A stretch of DNA of 64,000 nucleotides from Hyperoplus lanceolatus. Lineage: Eukaryota; Chordata; Actinopteri; Uranoscopiformes; Ammodytidae. Each line of letters begins with the position of its first letter. Position 1 is the stretch's first letter. Below the pieces are notes generated by a model that was not told the DNA's origin, made no database searches, and saw only the letters and a program-made list of their open reading frames with translations. Location: NCBI GenBank assembly GCA_026929865.2, contig CM049402.1, positions 14,923,501 through 14,987,500 of the forward strand, written 5' to 3'. Positions 51,053 through 64,000 of this stretch are shown one piece after another. A program made the translations under genes and the position numbers.

Positions 51053-52243
51053 ATGAACTTATACAGTTTTTTGTGTGTTTTACCTGGGCCCCAGGTTTAA
51101 TCTTTAACATAAGCATTAATTTAAAATCACAACTTTTATTTTATGTGTACAATGTAATAAATCAGTTTGAATGATTTTGGTACAGAGCTGCTTTCTAATT
51201 ATAAAAAACTCTGACAATGATGTCATAGTGATGAAATGTACCAAGTAGTTGCTGAAGCTATTTGGCAAAATATGCAGTAGCTATAAATCTTATCTGCCCT
51301 GTCACCATGCTCGAAATTAATGTGAGCTATCAGAAGCAGATTATATACCACAAGGTGGGGCTAACACTGCTCTTCAACTATACACTGATCAAAAGAACAA
51401 ACTGCCTCAGCTTTTTACAAAAAATATACTGATAAAGTATTTTTTCCCAAAAGGTGCAAATGAGGAAAAAAGACATAAAAAAATGCAATAAATAAACTTA
51501 AAAACTACTTCAACAATTACTGAATAGGATATTTAGGCACACAGGGAAATTCTTCAAACTAAAGATAGACATTAGTTTGGTAAAATCTCCTTTAGCTTGT
51601 TTAAGATGACTCGTTAGACACTCTCAACATCATAACTAAATATACTTATCAGAACTGGTGCACTGATAAAAGCTACGATACAATCAGCACGTACAAACAT
51701 CCCCTAGTTTTTATTATTTGTCTATTTAACATTATAATGCCTTTACTTTGCATCATTTATTCGTAAGTCATCTCACTAAGCCGTTTACCCTCATGAGTAC
51801 AAATTGCTGAGGTCATGACCCGGTGCCGTGACGTAATACGTGACAGCTGAAATTATGCAACATGATTGCCTGACAGAAAGCTTTTATTATGAAGGGGAGC
51901 TTCAGTGATCTGCAGACCTCGCTGTGTATGAACAAACTATCAAGTTACTTTCCAGGAAAGAAGTCACAGCACAGGTGAACTGAGTAAACTGAGTAAATGT
52001 ATCCAGAAAGATTTGAGTATTTCCATTTAATTCTTGTTCCTCACTACCACTCACTGAATATATTGTACTTTGTACTCTACTACATTCTTTTCATATTATA
52101 GTTTTCCTTTTGTTAATAATACTTTTGTACCAATACTTAAGTAACATTGTCAAAACAAGGCCTTTATTTGTGATATGGTATTTCTATGGTGTGTTAACGC
52201 TACCTTTACTTAAAGTTTCAGTGCGTAACTTTTTCATATCAAT
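51053..52243. other. Intergenic, nothing recognised
   Basis: No coding exon or bounded element recognised on either strand. Confidence 0.4.
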
Positions 52244-52449
52244 TACAGTTTTTTTCCGGTTGCTAAAGCACAGTGGGCACAACTAAAACCACATGTGCAA
52301 AACTCTTAACACAGTGTGCACTACAGAAGTCCATGTGCTTCAAAATGTGTTTAATTTTTCATTCATTTCACAAAAAATGCGTACAGTAACCACATTTACC
52401 AAAACTCAAGAGCTCTTCTACCATTCATGGGCAACAACCTGCAAAACAC

Positions 52450-52823
52450 TAGCCTGGTGCTACCAGACCATCGTACTTCATTTCATTTGTACAGAAGGTC
52501 TGGCAGTGCTTTAATTGGCAAACGTTAACTCATGGAGGCGGGTGTCTGTTAAAGTTTAAAACTATTGGATCTGCCCAGTGCCACTCTGGATTAGCCAACC
52601 AATCGCATAACGTTTGGTCGTCACGTGTGTCATGAGCCGGCTTCTGGCAACTGAAACTGGAGCGCGACTTCGACGTCATCGTTCTCAGCCACTCGCTCTG
52701 TTCGCTGATTGGACCGGCTGTCGAATCTCCAGCAAAACTGGGAAATGGGCTGTACACCCAGACTGACTACTGAAGGGAAAATAAAATTTGGCCGGAAGTA
52801 GGCGGGCGGGCGGAGCCAGGCTA
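52450..52823. mobile_element. MITE with 9-bp TSD (Mutator-like), long copy
   Basis: 374 bp with short TIRs tagcctgg / ccaggcta and perfect 9-bp duplications gcaaaacac (52441-52449 and 52824-52832). Ends in the block ggccggaagtaggcgggcgg. The 9-bp target length suggests the Mutator-like superfamily; inferred. Confidence 0.82.
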
Positions 52824-53251
52824 GCAAAACACTATGTATTTCTGGCAAAATGTTCAATTGCTAAGACACTGTTTTCAAAACTCTTAGGAACTCATTCAAA
52901 GCTAAATATTGGATTCTACATTTACCTTATTGAAATTGTGGAAGAGTATTACCAATAATATGACTACTATGTAAAATAAATTGCTTACTGAATTTCAGCT
53001 AAAAGCACGAAACTTGAAAATAAAATATTACAATGACTATTTTACGTAATAATAATACAATAATAATTGTTCCGCCAGGATAAAAATCGAAGTGCAAGAA
53101 ACTCTCCTGTTTTTGTAGTTGTCAGGGATAATGTGGCTTTCCACTGAATCTCAGACTGGTTTGCTGCATACCTCCATACGGAGAAAAAGAAAATACACGT
53201 ACAATACGATGTTTATCACTGTAAAATTTGAGGCTCAATGCTGAAGATAGG

Positions 53252-53327
53252 TAGCCTGGTCCAACCAGACCATCGTACGGGAAAATTAAATTTGGCCGGA
53301 AGTAGGCGGGCGGGCGGAGCCAGGCTG
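53252..53327. mobile_element. Same MITE family, 76-bp internal-deletion copy
   Basis: Begins tagcctggtccaaccagacc and ends ggcgggcggagccaggctg, i.e. both ends of the 374-bp copy with the middle missing. Flanked by its own 9-bp duplication gaagatagg (53243-53251 and 53328-53336), proving an independent insertion. Confidence 0.85.
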
Positions 53328-54251
53328 GAAGATAGGGAGGAACCTAACAGTTCTCACCCACTCTGTATGAGAGATTATACTCTATTACATTTTTTTTTAT
53401 GTATTACAGCCCTGGAAAAAGGAAACTCTTGAAACTAAACCTAACAATACTTTTTCAAAACAGTTTTTAGCATCAAGATGATACACACATGCACCATTTG
53501 AATTACTCTTTCAAAGCAGCAACAGCACGTGGATATGCTTTATGCAAAACACAGATGTTTTTAGAACTTTGTAAGGTTTTTGAATTTAAAAATATCATAC
53601 AGACTTTTTGAAATATTGATATACTAGCCCACTGTAAAGTTCATCTAGACACATACAAATAAAAATAGAAAAGCTTCAAAAAGCACATTGCCTTATCCAC
53701 ATTACATGCAATGCCATCCTCTGACTAGGAAGTGGAAAATATTGCCTGTTGTCCAGTCCAAATGTTCTAGTTATGGAGCTACTGTGTAGCAAGTCAGGTT
53801 GGACTCACTCAGGCCATGAGATATTGAATCAAATTGCTGTTTTCATTCACTCTTGTTTTACCTAAACAATATGGTATGGTCAAATGAAAATATGTTACTC
53901 TTACAGTATTTCTAATGAAAGTGTTTTATTTGAAATCCCTCAGATAATTTATACTTCAAATATTTAAATATCAAAAGTTAATCTTTTATGTTTTGCTGCT
54001 TGTTGTTAGTGTTTTGTAGGTCTGTGTGTTGTGTGTGTCAATGTGTGTTTTTCATTGTAACATGTTGCCAGTGTTTGCACCAGTGAGCTTGTTTTGAGAC
54101 ATGTATGAAGAGTTTTGTTGCTGTGAGTGACTTTTGGAGGCAAAATGAACTGAATTGCACAGGTGCATTTTAGTGATGCACACTGTGTTAAGAGTTTTGC
54201 ACATGTGGTTTCAGTTGTGCCCACTGTGCTTTAGCAATCGAAAAAAACTGT

Positions 54252-56429
<2,178 letters not shown>

Positions 56430-56471
56430 CACATTTCAAAACAAGGCATAAGATTCACTCAGTAGGTTGTG

Positions 56472-56477
56472 TTTATT
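56472..56477 (-). terminator. Probable polyadenylation signal of slc25a5
   Basis: AATAAA on the minus strand, about 250 nt downstream of the TAA at 56724, a plausible 3' UTR length; next hexamers are further away. Confidence 0.5.
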
Positions 56478-56723
56478 TCTTTTTTTCCTGTACGGTTCCT
56501 GTGTTGAGGTAATGGCATTCTGGTGAGGGGCAAAAAGGCAAAATAAAAATAAAATAAAAGAGCATGGGCCAATAGAAGAGTGCATAACAGATTCCCCCAG
56601 TACAACTAGCAGAAAATACTAGTTGGTCCCTATAAATATAGCGCCGCATCTAAGTCCTTCCAAATGTACAAGATATGTTACAGTTAGACTTCACAACATG
56701 AACAGTGGACATACAAAAACAAC

Positions 56724-58507
56724 TTAGATGACTTTCTTCAGCTCGTCATACAAGACAAGCACGAAGGCGCCACCCATGCCTCTGAGCACATTAGACCAGG
56801 CTCCCTTGAAGAAGGCCTTGCCGCCCTCGTCACGCGCAATCTTCCTCCAGCAGTCCATGGTGCCCGAGTACATGATGTCGGCTGACGGGGAAAAAAGTTA
56901 TAAAAATACGTCACACCTTTATTCTAGAAGCAAGGCAGCAAAGAGTGGTACTTTGAAATAATGTGTTAGTGTTAGTTACCTCCTTTGCGTCCAGACTGCA
57001 TCATCATACGACGACGGACGGTGTCGAAGGGGTATGAGACGAAACCAGCGCAAGCTGTCACAGACTGAGCAATCATCCAGCTGATGAAGATGTGAGTGTT
57101 CTTGGGGTCTGGAAGCATGCCTGCAAGAGAAATCAATTGTGGAAGGTGAACCGAAGTCTCAGAGGCAATAAAGTCCAATGATGCCCAACTACAAACACTC
57201 ACCCTTTGCCGTGTCATAGACACCAAAGTAAGCTGCTCTGTAGATGATGATGCCCTGCACGGACACGCCGAAGCCCTGGTACAGACCCTTGATGCCATCA
57301 GACTTGGTGATCTTCACCAAGCAGTCTCCCAAGCCTTTGAACTCACGCCCTGCTCCGGCTTTGCCTACATCAGCGGCCAGACGTGTTCTGGCGAAGTCGA
57401 GGGGGTAGACGAAACAGAGCGACGTGGCTCCGGCGGCGCCACCTGACGCCAAGTTCCCCGCAAAGTATCTCCAGAACTGCTTGCGCTTGTCAACGTCGGC
57501 AAGGAAAATCTGCTTGTACTTGTCCTTGAAAGCAAAGTTGAGGGCCTGAGTGGGGAAGTATCTGATGACGTTGGCCAGATTCCCTCTCCAGAAGGAGTAG
57601 AAGCCCTGCTCTTTAGGGATGCGGACCACGCAGTCCATGATGCCCTTGTACTGCTTATCAGCAGTGATCTGTTTGCTGGCATGTTGGACCTGTAAATAAA
57701 AGGGGAAAATGCTTTAATTCAGTGTGTTAGGAAAAACAGTTGAGGTTCTAAACATCCCATTTCTTCAGTGTGAATGAGCATTGGCCTTTCACCTGTTAAC
57801 TTCCCAATTTATGTAAATCAACAAGGACACACAATCCCATGTGTCTGTGTGATGGACACATTTGCAGCCATGCGCCAGAGTACACTGATGGCATCCATTC
57901 AACAATTCAGCCCCCGCCTGCTGCTGGGGCTGAGCCAAGGGCCCAGCAGCAGAGGAGAGACATGGCAAACTTTCCTGTGACCTTGGCTGTTTGTAGTACA
58001 ACCAACATTAAGACCTGAACACTTTTGAACACCCTAGCCACAAGTGGACGGCCCTATCTATCTGCCTTTTAAAACGCACTGCATTTCTGCAGACTGTCGG
58101 TGCATTAAATAACAGGTCTGATGTGTCTAGATTGTGCATTCACCTATCTCTGAAAGATCTGCACTGCTACTAAGCAAGGACTCCAGTTTTTTACTGTTAG
58201 CAATGCAGTAACTTTATATTACATGCTTTACAATAAACACCCTGTTGCATCTGGTTAAATTCACCCTCTCCATCCTTAAGGAACTTTTGCAAGAAGATGC
58301 TGCAAATTAACACCAGTGGTGTGTCGCAGCATCTCATCAACAGCTATCACCAATTAAAGTGTCACGGTGATAAAATAAGTTGACATTTAGGCCTACCTGG
58401 AGAAGAAGCTTGACTCTCTCGATGGGAGCTACAGCTGTTTTGGAGATGGCAGCGGAGATACCACCGGCCAAGAAATCCTTGGCGAAGGAAATCGCTGTCT
58501 CATTCAT
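56724..58507 (-). CDS. slc25a5: ADP/ATP translocase (adenine nucleotide carrier), 4 exons, 298 aa
   Basis: Exons 58507-58397, 57689-57203, 57120-56980 and 56881-56724 with GT-AG borders and consistent phase (897 nt including stop). The protein exchanges cytosolic ADP for matrix ATP across the mitochondrial inner membrane. It has the three carrier repeats, each with P-x-[DE]-x-x-[RK]: PIERVK at 28-33, PLDFAR at 133-138 and PFDTVR at 230-235. It also has the ANT-specific RRRMMM at 235-240, so it is an adenine nucleotide carrier and not another SLC25 member. Length equals the family norm. The N terminus [16 protein letters not shown] and C terminus DELKKVI are closest to what I know of fish slc25a5; slc25a4 and slc25a6 paralogues are very similar, so the paralogue call relies partly on the neighbouring slc25a43, adjacent to SLC25A5 in human. 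No damage seen. Confidence 0.95.
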
Positions 58508-58599
58508 CTTCAGATGTTGTCAGTCTCGGTCCCGTATGCTCAGTGGGTGGTGGGGTTTGCCTGCGGAGATGAAATGGCCGACGCCTACCTGGGAGAGAG

Positions 58600-58700
58600 G
58601 GGGTTTTAAGAAGTCTGAACGGCGCGAGAAACACCGTGAACTTCGACACTTGTCGTCTCATTGGTCGGCTGTGGGAGCGGTGGGAGGGGCTGACAGATGT
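58600..58700 (-). promoter_or_regulatory. Probable slc25a5 promoter
   Basis: About 100-190 bp upstream of the start codon lie a minus-strand CCAAT box (attgg at 58660-58664) and a GC box (gggaggggc at about 58682-58690), in a locally GC-rich context typical of housekeeping promoters. Confidence 0.55.
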
Positions 58701-58719
58701 CCTTCTACTCAGATTTGGT

Positions 58720-59486
58720 ACTCTCCCTCATCACTCAAGCCGTGACATCATGGCAACCCCACAGGCTAACTGACCCACAACAAGCAAACTCTAACTATTT
58801 AGAAAGTTGTTTGGAGGTTCCGATTCATCACAGCTCAACTAGAATACTGGCACATTGATAGATTCGGTTTTGGGCGAGAGCAGTGCAAAGTTGTGTCAAA
58901 TATTACATTTGAAGTAGCTCAGGCCACAATGGTGGGTAAAGGTCACCCCATCTGTTAATGTCCTTCGGCTGTCACTCAGTTTCCCACAGTATGGAAAACA
59001 TGATTGAGTCAGCTGACTGTTTCTGTGTCCACAGACTGATCCGACCTTATTAACTAAATACCAAGTCAGCTTGATTGAAATCTTATCAAAACAGTTGCCC
59101 GTTATTGAAGTCACTTAAAGATAGTGATTGAATGCAAGTTACACTATAAGTAGAGAATAGGCAGGGCAAAGTGGAGTCAATTCACTGATGTCAATGTTAA
59201 AACCCGAGAAAACAATGACACTTGTCACCATGGACCTAGACGGAAGCAAGTGAGTCTCAGCAACGAGCAAGTGGTGGAAAAAGCTCTCAGATAGTTTACT
59301 TAAGTAAAAGTACACACAGCATGATTAGCAATAAAATATTCTCAAAATACCAGAAGTATAATTTATGCAGAGTCCACTGTGAATTATAATCTAATTAGTT
59401 TATAATTATGTATGCGTTCATGTAGGCTACATCTTTTTAATGTTGCAGTTGGTAAAGGTGGAGTTAAACCCTAAAACTATATAAAC
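58720..59486. other. Intergenic between slc25a5 and slc25a43, nothing recognised
   Basis: No coding exon or bounded repeat before the hAT-like MITE that starts at 59487. Confidence 0.4.
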
Positions 59487-59853
59487 TAGGGCTGCAACTA
59501 ACGATTATTTTGATAATCGATTAATCTGTCGATTATTTTCTCAATTAATCGATTATTAATCGATTAGTGTTTTGGCCTGTTAAATGTCAGAAAATGGTGA
59601 AAAATGTTGATACATTTTCCAAAGCCCATGTTGACTTCCTCAAATGTATTTTTAAGTTCAAAACACAAAGATATTTCAGATTACTGTCATAAAAGGATTA
59701 AAGAAACCAGAAAATATTCACATTTGAGAAGCTGAAATCAAAGAATTTCGAAAAAAATATTTATTAAAAAATTACTCAAAACTATTAATCGATTATCAAA
59801 ATAGTTGGCGATTATTTTAATAATCGATTTGTCGATTAATCGTTTCAGCTCTA
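59487..59853. mobile_element. hAT-like MITE rich in atcgatta motifs
   Basis: Ends tagggctgcaactaacgatt and aatcgtttcagctcta are imperfect TIRs; flanks atataaac and atatatac match at 7 of 8 positions, fitting a decayed 8-bp hAT duplication. Numerous overlapping taatcgatta palindromes lie inside both ends. 367 bp, non-coding. Confidence 0.8.
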
Positions 59854-60617
59854 ATATATACTGCTGGGTTTGTGACTGCCCCCAAAGATCCATAACTAAA
59901 TACATCCTAATAACTACATTCATCACATAAACATAGCGCAGTGAAAAGTACATGATTACCTCTGAACTGCAGTGGAGTTGTAAAGGTATAAAGTAGCAGA
60001 AAATGGAAGTTCCTCAAAAATGAACTTAGGTACATGACTTCAGTCAATAATCTTATCTGCATAAAAGTTAGGTCAGCCGATATTATAAATACATAATCTA
60101 CATATTTCAGGTTTACAAAAACATACAAAATGACACTTTAAGAATAAAGATAAGCATTGAAGGTTTAATGTTGTAAAAACATTTCTTTCAACACAATCCA
60201 TGTTAACTCATAATTCATTCAAAATGTTTAATCCATTGATCCATCACACAATTTAAAGAGCATTTACAGTCTATTTGCATAAACTATGGCACTATTTGAT
60301 GTCAAGGACACAAGTACTGAAATAAGACTGAAAATAAATAGTCAACAATCAAGGCACATAATGTTTGTTGGAAAACAGTCACGGAAAGACATTGTGGCAA
60401 AACACAACTGTCAGATAAAATAACTATATGTTCTGAAAGAGGTAGACTGTTGCTGACAGGATGTCAAGCATGTTAATATGGTATCTGAAACCTGAAACAC
60501 AATGCTATGTCATTATTAAAGACGCAGGCCCAGAAGTGTCTTCAGCCTGGCAGAATAACTCATTCCTCTGCTCAAGTCAACATTGTTCACAAAAACATCT
60601 TCTCATCGTGTGACGTT
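59854..60617. other. Probable 3' UTR and flank of slc25a43
   Basis: Lies directly 3' of the slc25a43 stop codon on the minus strand. No coding exon. Polyadenylation site not fixed. Confidence 0.35.
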
Positions 60618-63594
60618 TCACCAGCGGTTTCCAAAGGACGACTCTCTTGACCCAAAGTTCCTGTTTTTCAAGTTGCGCTTAAACTCTTCCAGCTCGCGTG
60701 GCCCGAGGCTCTGGTCGACCCCCGGTGCCAGTTTGTAGCTCAGCGGTGACACGATGTACCCGTTGCGGTAAAGGCAAACCTGCTTACACATCTCAAAGCA
60801 GGTGAAAAGGAGGCCAAAGTACGGAACAATCTGGTAATAAATGATAAGAGGTAGAGGTGAGTATTTGTATTTTTTTTTTTTTTTAATTTTTAAGGACAAC
60901 AAGAACAAACACAAGGAACAACTCTCTCTGAGTTCAAATGAAATCAAAATACATCATAAAAAAAATAATAGGCTTTCATACAAAAATGTGTAGAAATATA
61001 CATTGAAAAAAAAAACAAGCATCGAGAGTATTTGTATTTTGTTTAAACGTCAAACTGTCTTAATCAGTGACCTCAGTAGTGCAATGGCTTACTAAAAGTC
61101 TGCCTTTTGCTTCTACAACTTGCTAAGATGCTTAATTTTCTCTCAGCTGATCGTTACAAGTCCTTACACGTAGAAAAACAACGCACAACTATCGTGACAT
61201 TTGTGGCTGAAATAGGAGAGTGGAGCATGCTGTTCCAGAGACAGACTTTGCTCACCTTGATCGTGATATTCCCTCTATGAATTACACACTGAACTTTGTA
61301 TTCCATGCCACCCGCCACCACCACCCCTCCTCCTCCTCCTCCTTCTCACTCTCGTGGGTCACAAGCACGTGCACTTCCTATTTCTTTGAATGCAACACAA
61401 GTGACTCTCTATCCCTGTGGTAGATACAGAGTGCACTCGGGGTGTCAAATCATACCTTTATTGTGTTGGCAGCTAGGCCATTCCACAGTGAGAGGACGCC
61501 CTTGTTTCTAACGGCCTGTATGAAACAGTCAGTCATTCCACTGAAATGGACATCAACTCCACCCAAATGGGGAAGACGGGCACTCTGCGCCTGAGGGAGG
61601 GGTTTGAAAGTGAAAATGAACAGCAGTCAATCATTCGGCTGACACGATGTGTCTATAAAGCAATAAAGAAAGGTCATGCAGGAAAGAGATCATTTATGGC
61701 AATTTCTGGGAAAGATGAGTTTAAAATATAAACATGTTTATCAGCAGTGTTGTCTTAAATCAATAGCACAGTGAAGGAGAGTAGACAATTTTGCTTTATT
61801 TAGGATTCTTCTGTGATTAGCCAGTGCTTGATTAACCCTGCACAAGTCAAATCTGCTTATTTGATGAACTTCTCATTTCAACCTTTACAGGTCATAAAAC
61901 ATAAAATAACATAATAGCATTTCTTAAAAGATTAAAATAAGCAGCATTATTACAAAACAAGACAAGCATATAGTAAGCTCAATATTGTCATTTTGGGGGT
62001 AAAGTGAAAGAATAAGGGACTGGATGAAACAAGATCTTGGGAGCAAACCAGGTTAATGATGTAAGCTAGCAGTATTTATGTTCACGAGACTGTTCCCTGT
62101 GTACTACTCTCACCCCTGTGCTGACTGCGCCACAGGCTGACTGTCATGTGACATGGGGAAAGTATCTTTATAAGTTTCAAGGTTCCCTATGGGTAATGTG
62201 CAGCCGTAAAGGCATTACACTGTTCAAACAGCTTCAATTGAAGAAGAAACATTGAGACAGACAATGAGCTAAACAATACTTAGTTTAAATCATCCCCCTG
62301 AGCTTCTGCAAACATCCTCATCTGTTTTCTCTGCCTGACTCTCAATATTCAACTCCGACGCACAGACCAGAGCTGAATCCCTAAAATGAACTAATTATGT
62401 CCCATTATTCTTTATTGTAAGGATGGGACATACGCACACAGCTCTCACCTTGCCCCACTCTCTGATAGTTACTGGCTATCTTTAGAGAACTTATCTATGG
62501 CTTCTGCAGACGAGGGACACATTCACATTCCCAGCTGCTGTCAAATCTTGTGCTGGCTAATAATAGGCGAATAAAACCGGATGTAGTATTGAGTCCTCTG
62601 CGGCGCCATTGTTTCCCCGCATGTCCTTCCTTACAGGCAGAAGGCATCTCTAGCACCATTAAAGGTGAACGTGCACGGTGCAGAAGAACGATGTGTTTTT
62701 CTATGAACCAGAGAGTTATTAATAGCACGTATAGTAAATGTGCAGACTATAAATAGCCATATGTGAAATACGTTTGAGAGTGTTTTGATTTAAGAATTCA
62801 AACCTCCTATGTTCCCAAACACTGAGGGACCAAGTCAGACTACCTCCCACTGCCCCCTTATGGACCCCCTTATGTTGTGCCTTGTAATGAGAGCAGTCAG
62901 CTAATTTACCTTCAAAAGGTTTTAAAAATGAATCATAGTAAAATAGCAAGACTAATGGACTTAGAGCAGACCCCACACTAATAAAGTTGAGTTGTTTGTT
63001 CCTTTTGTGTCAATTAAAAGGTGCAGTCAGCGATGATGTAGAATGTTTGATGTCAAAATCACTTGTTGTCAATATCAGCGAATATCATGAGCCGCTGCCT
63101 GTCATTGCTGAGTGTGGGCTGAAACAAAATCCAGTGTTCATACACAGCCTAGGCTCTGTAAACAGGCATGTCGCTAGCTACGGTGGCCCCCCTTTGTTAG
63201 ATTTCCTTTGTTAACATATACAGAGCCTAGGCTGTGTATTAACCCCAGCTTTTTTTTTCAGAGCACACACAGTACGGACAGGTAGAGGATAGTAAGGAGA
63301 GATTCACTGATATTGACAGAAGGTGATTTCGACAACAAACGTTTTCCAGGATCGCTGACTCGACCTTTAAAAAACAAAACATAACCCATGATACACAAAG
63401 CTTAACATTCTAGTGAATTACCTGCATCTTCCGTTTTACAGTTTCAAAGGGGTAGGAGAGGGTTTGTGCCACTCCTGCTGCAACACAGCCGTTAATGAAG
63501 TTCTGCAGGGGAGTGAAGCGAAAAGGAGGCTCCCGCCAAAGTCTGTCCAAGTTCGTGTAGACTGCATAGCATCCGAGAGAGAAAGGAAAAGCAC
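60618..63594 (-). CDS. slc25a43: Solute carrier family 25 member 43, last three exons (5' part outside window)
   Basis: Exons 63594-63422, 61590-61456 and 60830-60618 (stop TGA) have GT-AG borders and compatible phases. They encode the end of repeat 2, repeat 3 and the C-terminal tail of a mitochondrial inner-membrane carrier: GAFPFSLGCYAVYTNLDRLW, QTLSYPFETVKRKMQ (the P-x-[DE]-x-x-[RK] signature), GGVDVHFSGMTDCFIQAV, NGLAANTIK, IVPYFGLLFTCFEMCK and the SLC25A43-specific tail PLSYKLAPGVDQSL. The match to human SLC25A43 as I know it covers each exon and the exon borders fall at the same places. The transported substrate is not established for the family. It lies upstream of slc25a5 on the same strand, as in human. 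The first exons are expected beyond 64000. Confidence 0.93.
60831..61455 (-). other. slc25a43 last intron
   Basis: GT-AG intron between the last two exons. Contains a T-run at about 60870-60885 and no other recognisable feature. Confidence 0.7.
61591..63421 (-). other. slc25a43 penultimate intron
   Basis: GT-AG intron of about 1.8 kb. Apart from the MITE at 63014-63370 no repeat or exon was recognised. Confidence 0.65.
63014..63370. mobile_element. MITE with central palindrome in slc25a43 intron
   Basis: The left end ttaaaaggtgcagtcagcga and right end (other strand) ttaaaggtcgagtcagcgat are imperfect TIRs. Inside, acacagcctaggctctgta (about 63140) and tacagagcctaggctgtgt (about 63219) form an inverted pair able to make a hairpin of about 19 bp stem. 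Non-coding. Confidence 0.72.
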
Positions 63595-64000
63595 CTGTGG
63601 ATAAATAAAAAATATATCATTAATGAACTGCGTACAACAAATGAAGGGTAGGATAGGCTTTATACAAAAAAACACCAATACTAACTTTCACAGTGTAATA
63701 AGTGAAAAGCAGAGCTATTTTTACAGAAATTTTAATATCTAATATCTTAACACCGCCCACAGGAAAGTGAACAACTTTGTATGAATATATCAGTGATTCT
63801 TGAGAAGTGGGACAAAACAGGGTGCAATGATTAAAAAATACAAACCCTATGTTTAGGCAAATTAAATTACATGTATGTATCCAACATATACTAAGCTACT
63901 GAGCTAAGCTTTGACACAACCTCCCAGCTGTTGTCCTTTTTACCGTGCCATTCCTTATCAAAATGGGCTTTTTAGTTGCCATTCCTTATTTGGTGTCAAC
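63595..64000. other. Probable intron of slc25a43 running off the window
   Basis: AT-rich, no exon found; the upstream coding exons of slc25a43 must lie beyond the right edge. Confidence 0.5.

Larger units (their letters stand above)
52246..54249. mobile_element. Non-autonomous Tc1/mariner-type element with long TIRs
   Basis: Ends begin cagttttttt and finish aaaaaaactg, with TA at both flanks (52244-52245 and 54250-54251). The inverted repeats continue with small mismatches for about 75 bp through gctaaagcacagtgggcaca and gtgcaaaactcttaacacag. About 1.5 kb of its own sequence plus two later MITE insertions. No transposase frame. Confidence 0.85.

Noticed and set aside
57365-58001. Additional open frames overlapping slc25a5 exon 2 and intron 1
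   Set aside because: Out-of-frame shadows of the translocase exon or intronic chance frames.

Overview
This 64 kb window is vertebrate nuclear DNA, almost certainly from a teleost fish and probably a percomorph. The evidence is intron-split genes with GT-AG borders, long (CA)n microsatellites, tRNA-derived SINEs of fish type, and a dense mixture of hAT, Tc1/mariner, Harbinger-like, RTE and Tx1-type L1 elements. About 4 kb is host coding sequence. The rest is introns, intergenic DNA and transposable elements. Every host gene recognised lies on the minus strand. Layout from left to right: (1) 1-7.4 kb is non-coding with a few TIR elements and a (CA)n tract. The first coding exon of a mitochondrial ribosomal protein L11 gene (mrpl11) lies at 7420-7542; its later exons were not found and are probably left of the window. 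(2) 7.5-13.3 kb is single-copy-looking, transposon-poor DNA. (3) 13.3-33.0 kb is a transposon cluster. It includes a hAT element (17303-20029) split by a 5'-truncated RTE LINE (17749-18979), and a composite nest between perfect 23-bp terminal inverted repeats (20599-32994). That nest holds a Harbinger-like element whose right end was hit by a full-length Tx1-type L1 (22884-32161). The L1 was in turn hit by a hAT (25867-26803) and by another TIR element (27236-30588), and the latter itself carries a hAT (27815-29570) and a TTAA-flanked element (29688-30293). Most of these insertions are supported by target-site duplications that can be read directly. (4) 35.1-47.0 kb is a complete 17-exon gene for an 889-residue sorting-nexin-like protein (N-terminal membrane hairpin, PXA, divergent PX, Nexin_C). 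All splice phases were checked by hand. A hAT element and a MITE lie in its introns. (5) 47.8-54.3 kb is another repeat-rich block: a dead IS630/Tc1-type transposase, two SINEs, two TIR elements and a pair of 9-bp-TSD MITEs. (6) 56.7-58.5 kb is a complete four-exon ADP/ATP translocase gene (slc25a5-like, 298 aa). Just upstream of it on the same strand are the last three exons of slc25a43 (60618-63594), whose 5' part runs off the right edge. The slc25a43-slc25a5 pair, in the same order and orientation, matches human Xq24. Function: mrpl11 (mitoribosome), slc25a5 (ADP/ATP exchange) and slc25a43 (orphan inner-membrane carrier) all act in mitochondria. The sorting-nexin-like protein most likely sits at ER/endolysosomal contact membranes. 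Apart from the slc25a43-slc25a5 pair, nothing in the sequence suggests the genes are co-regulated.
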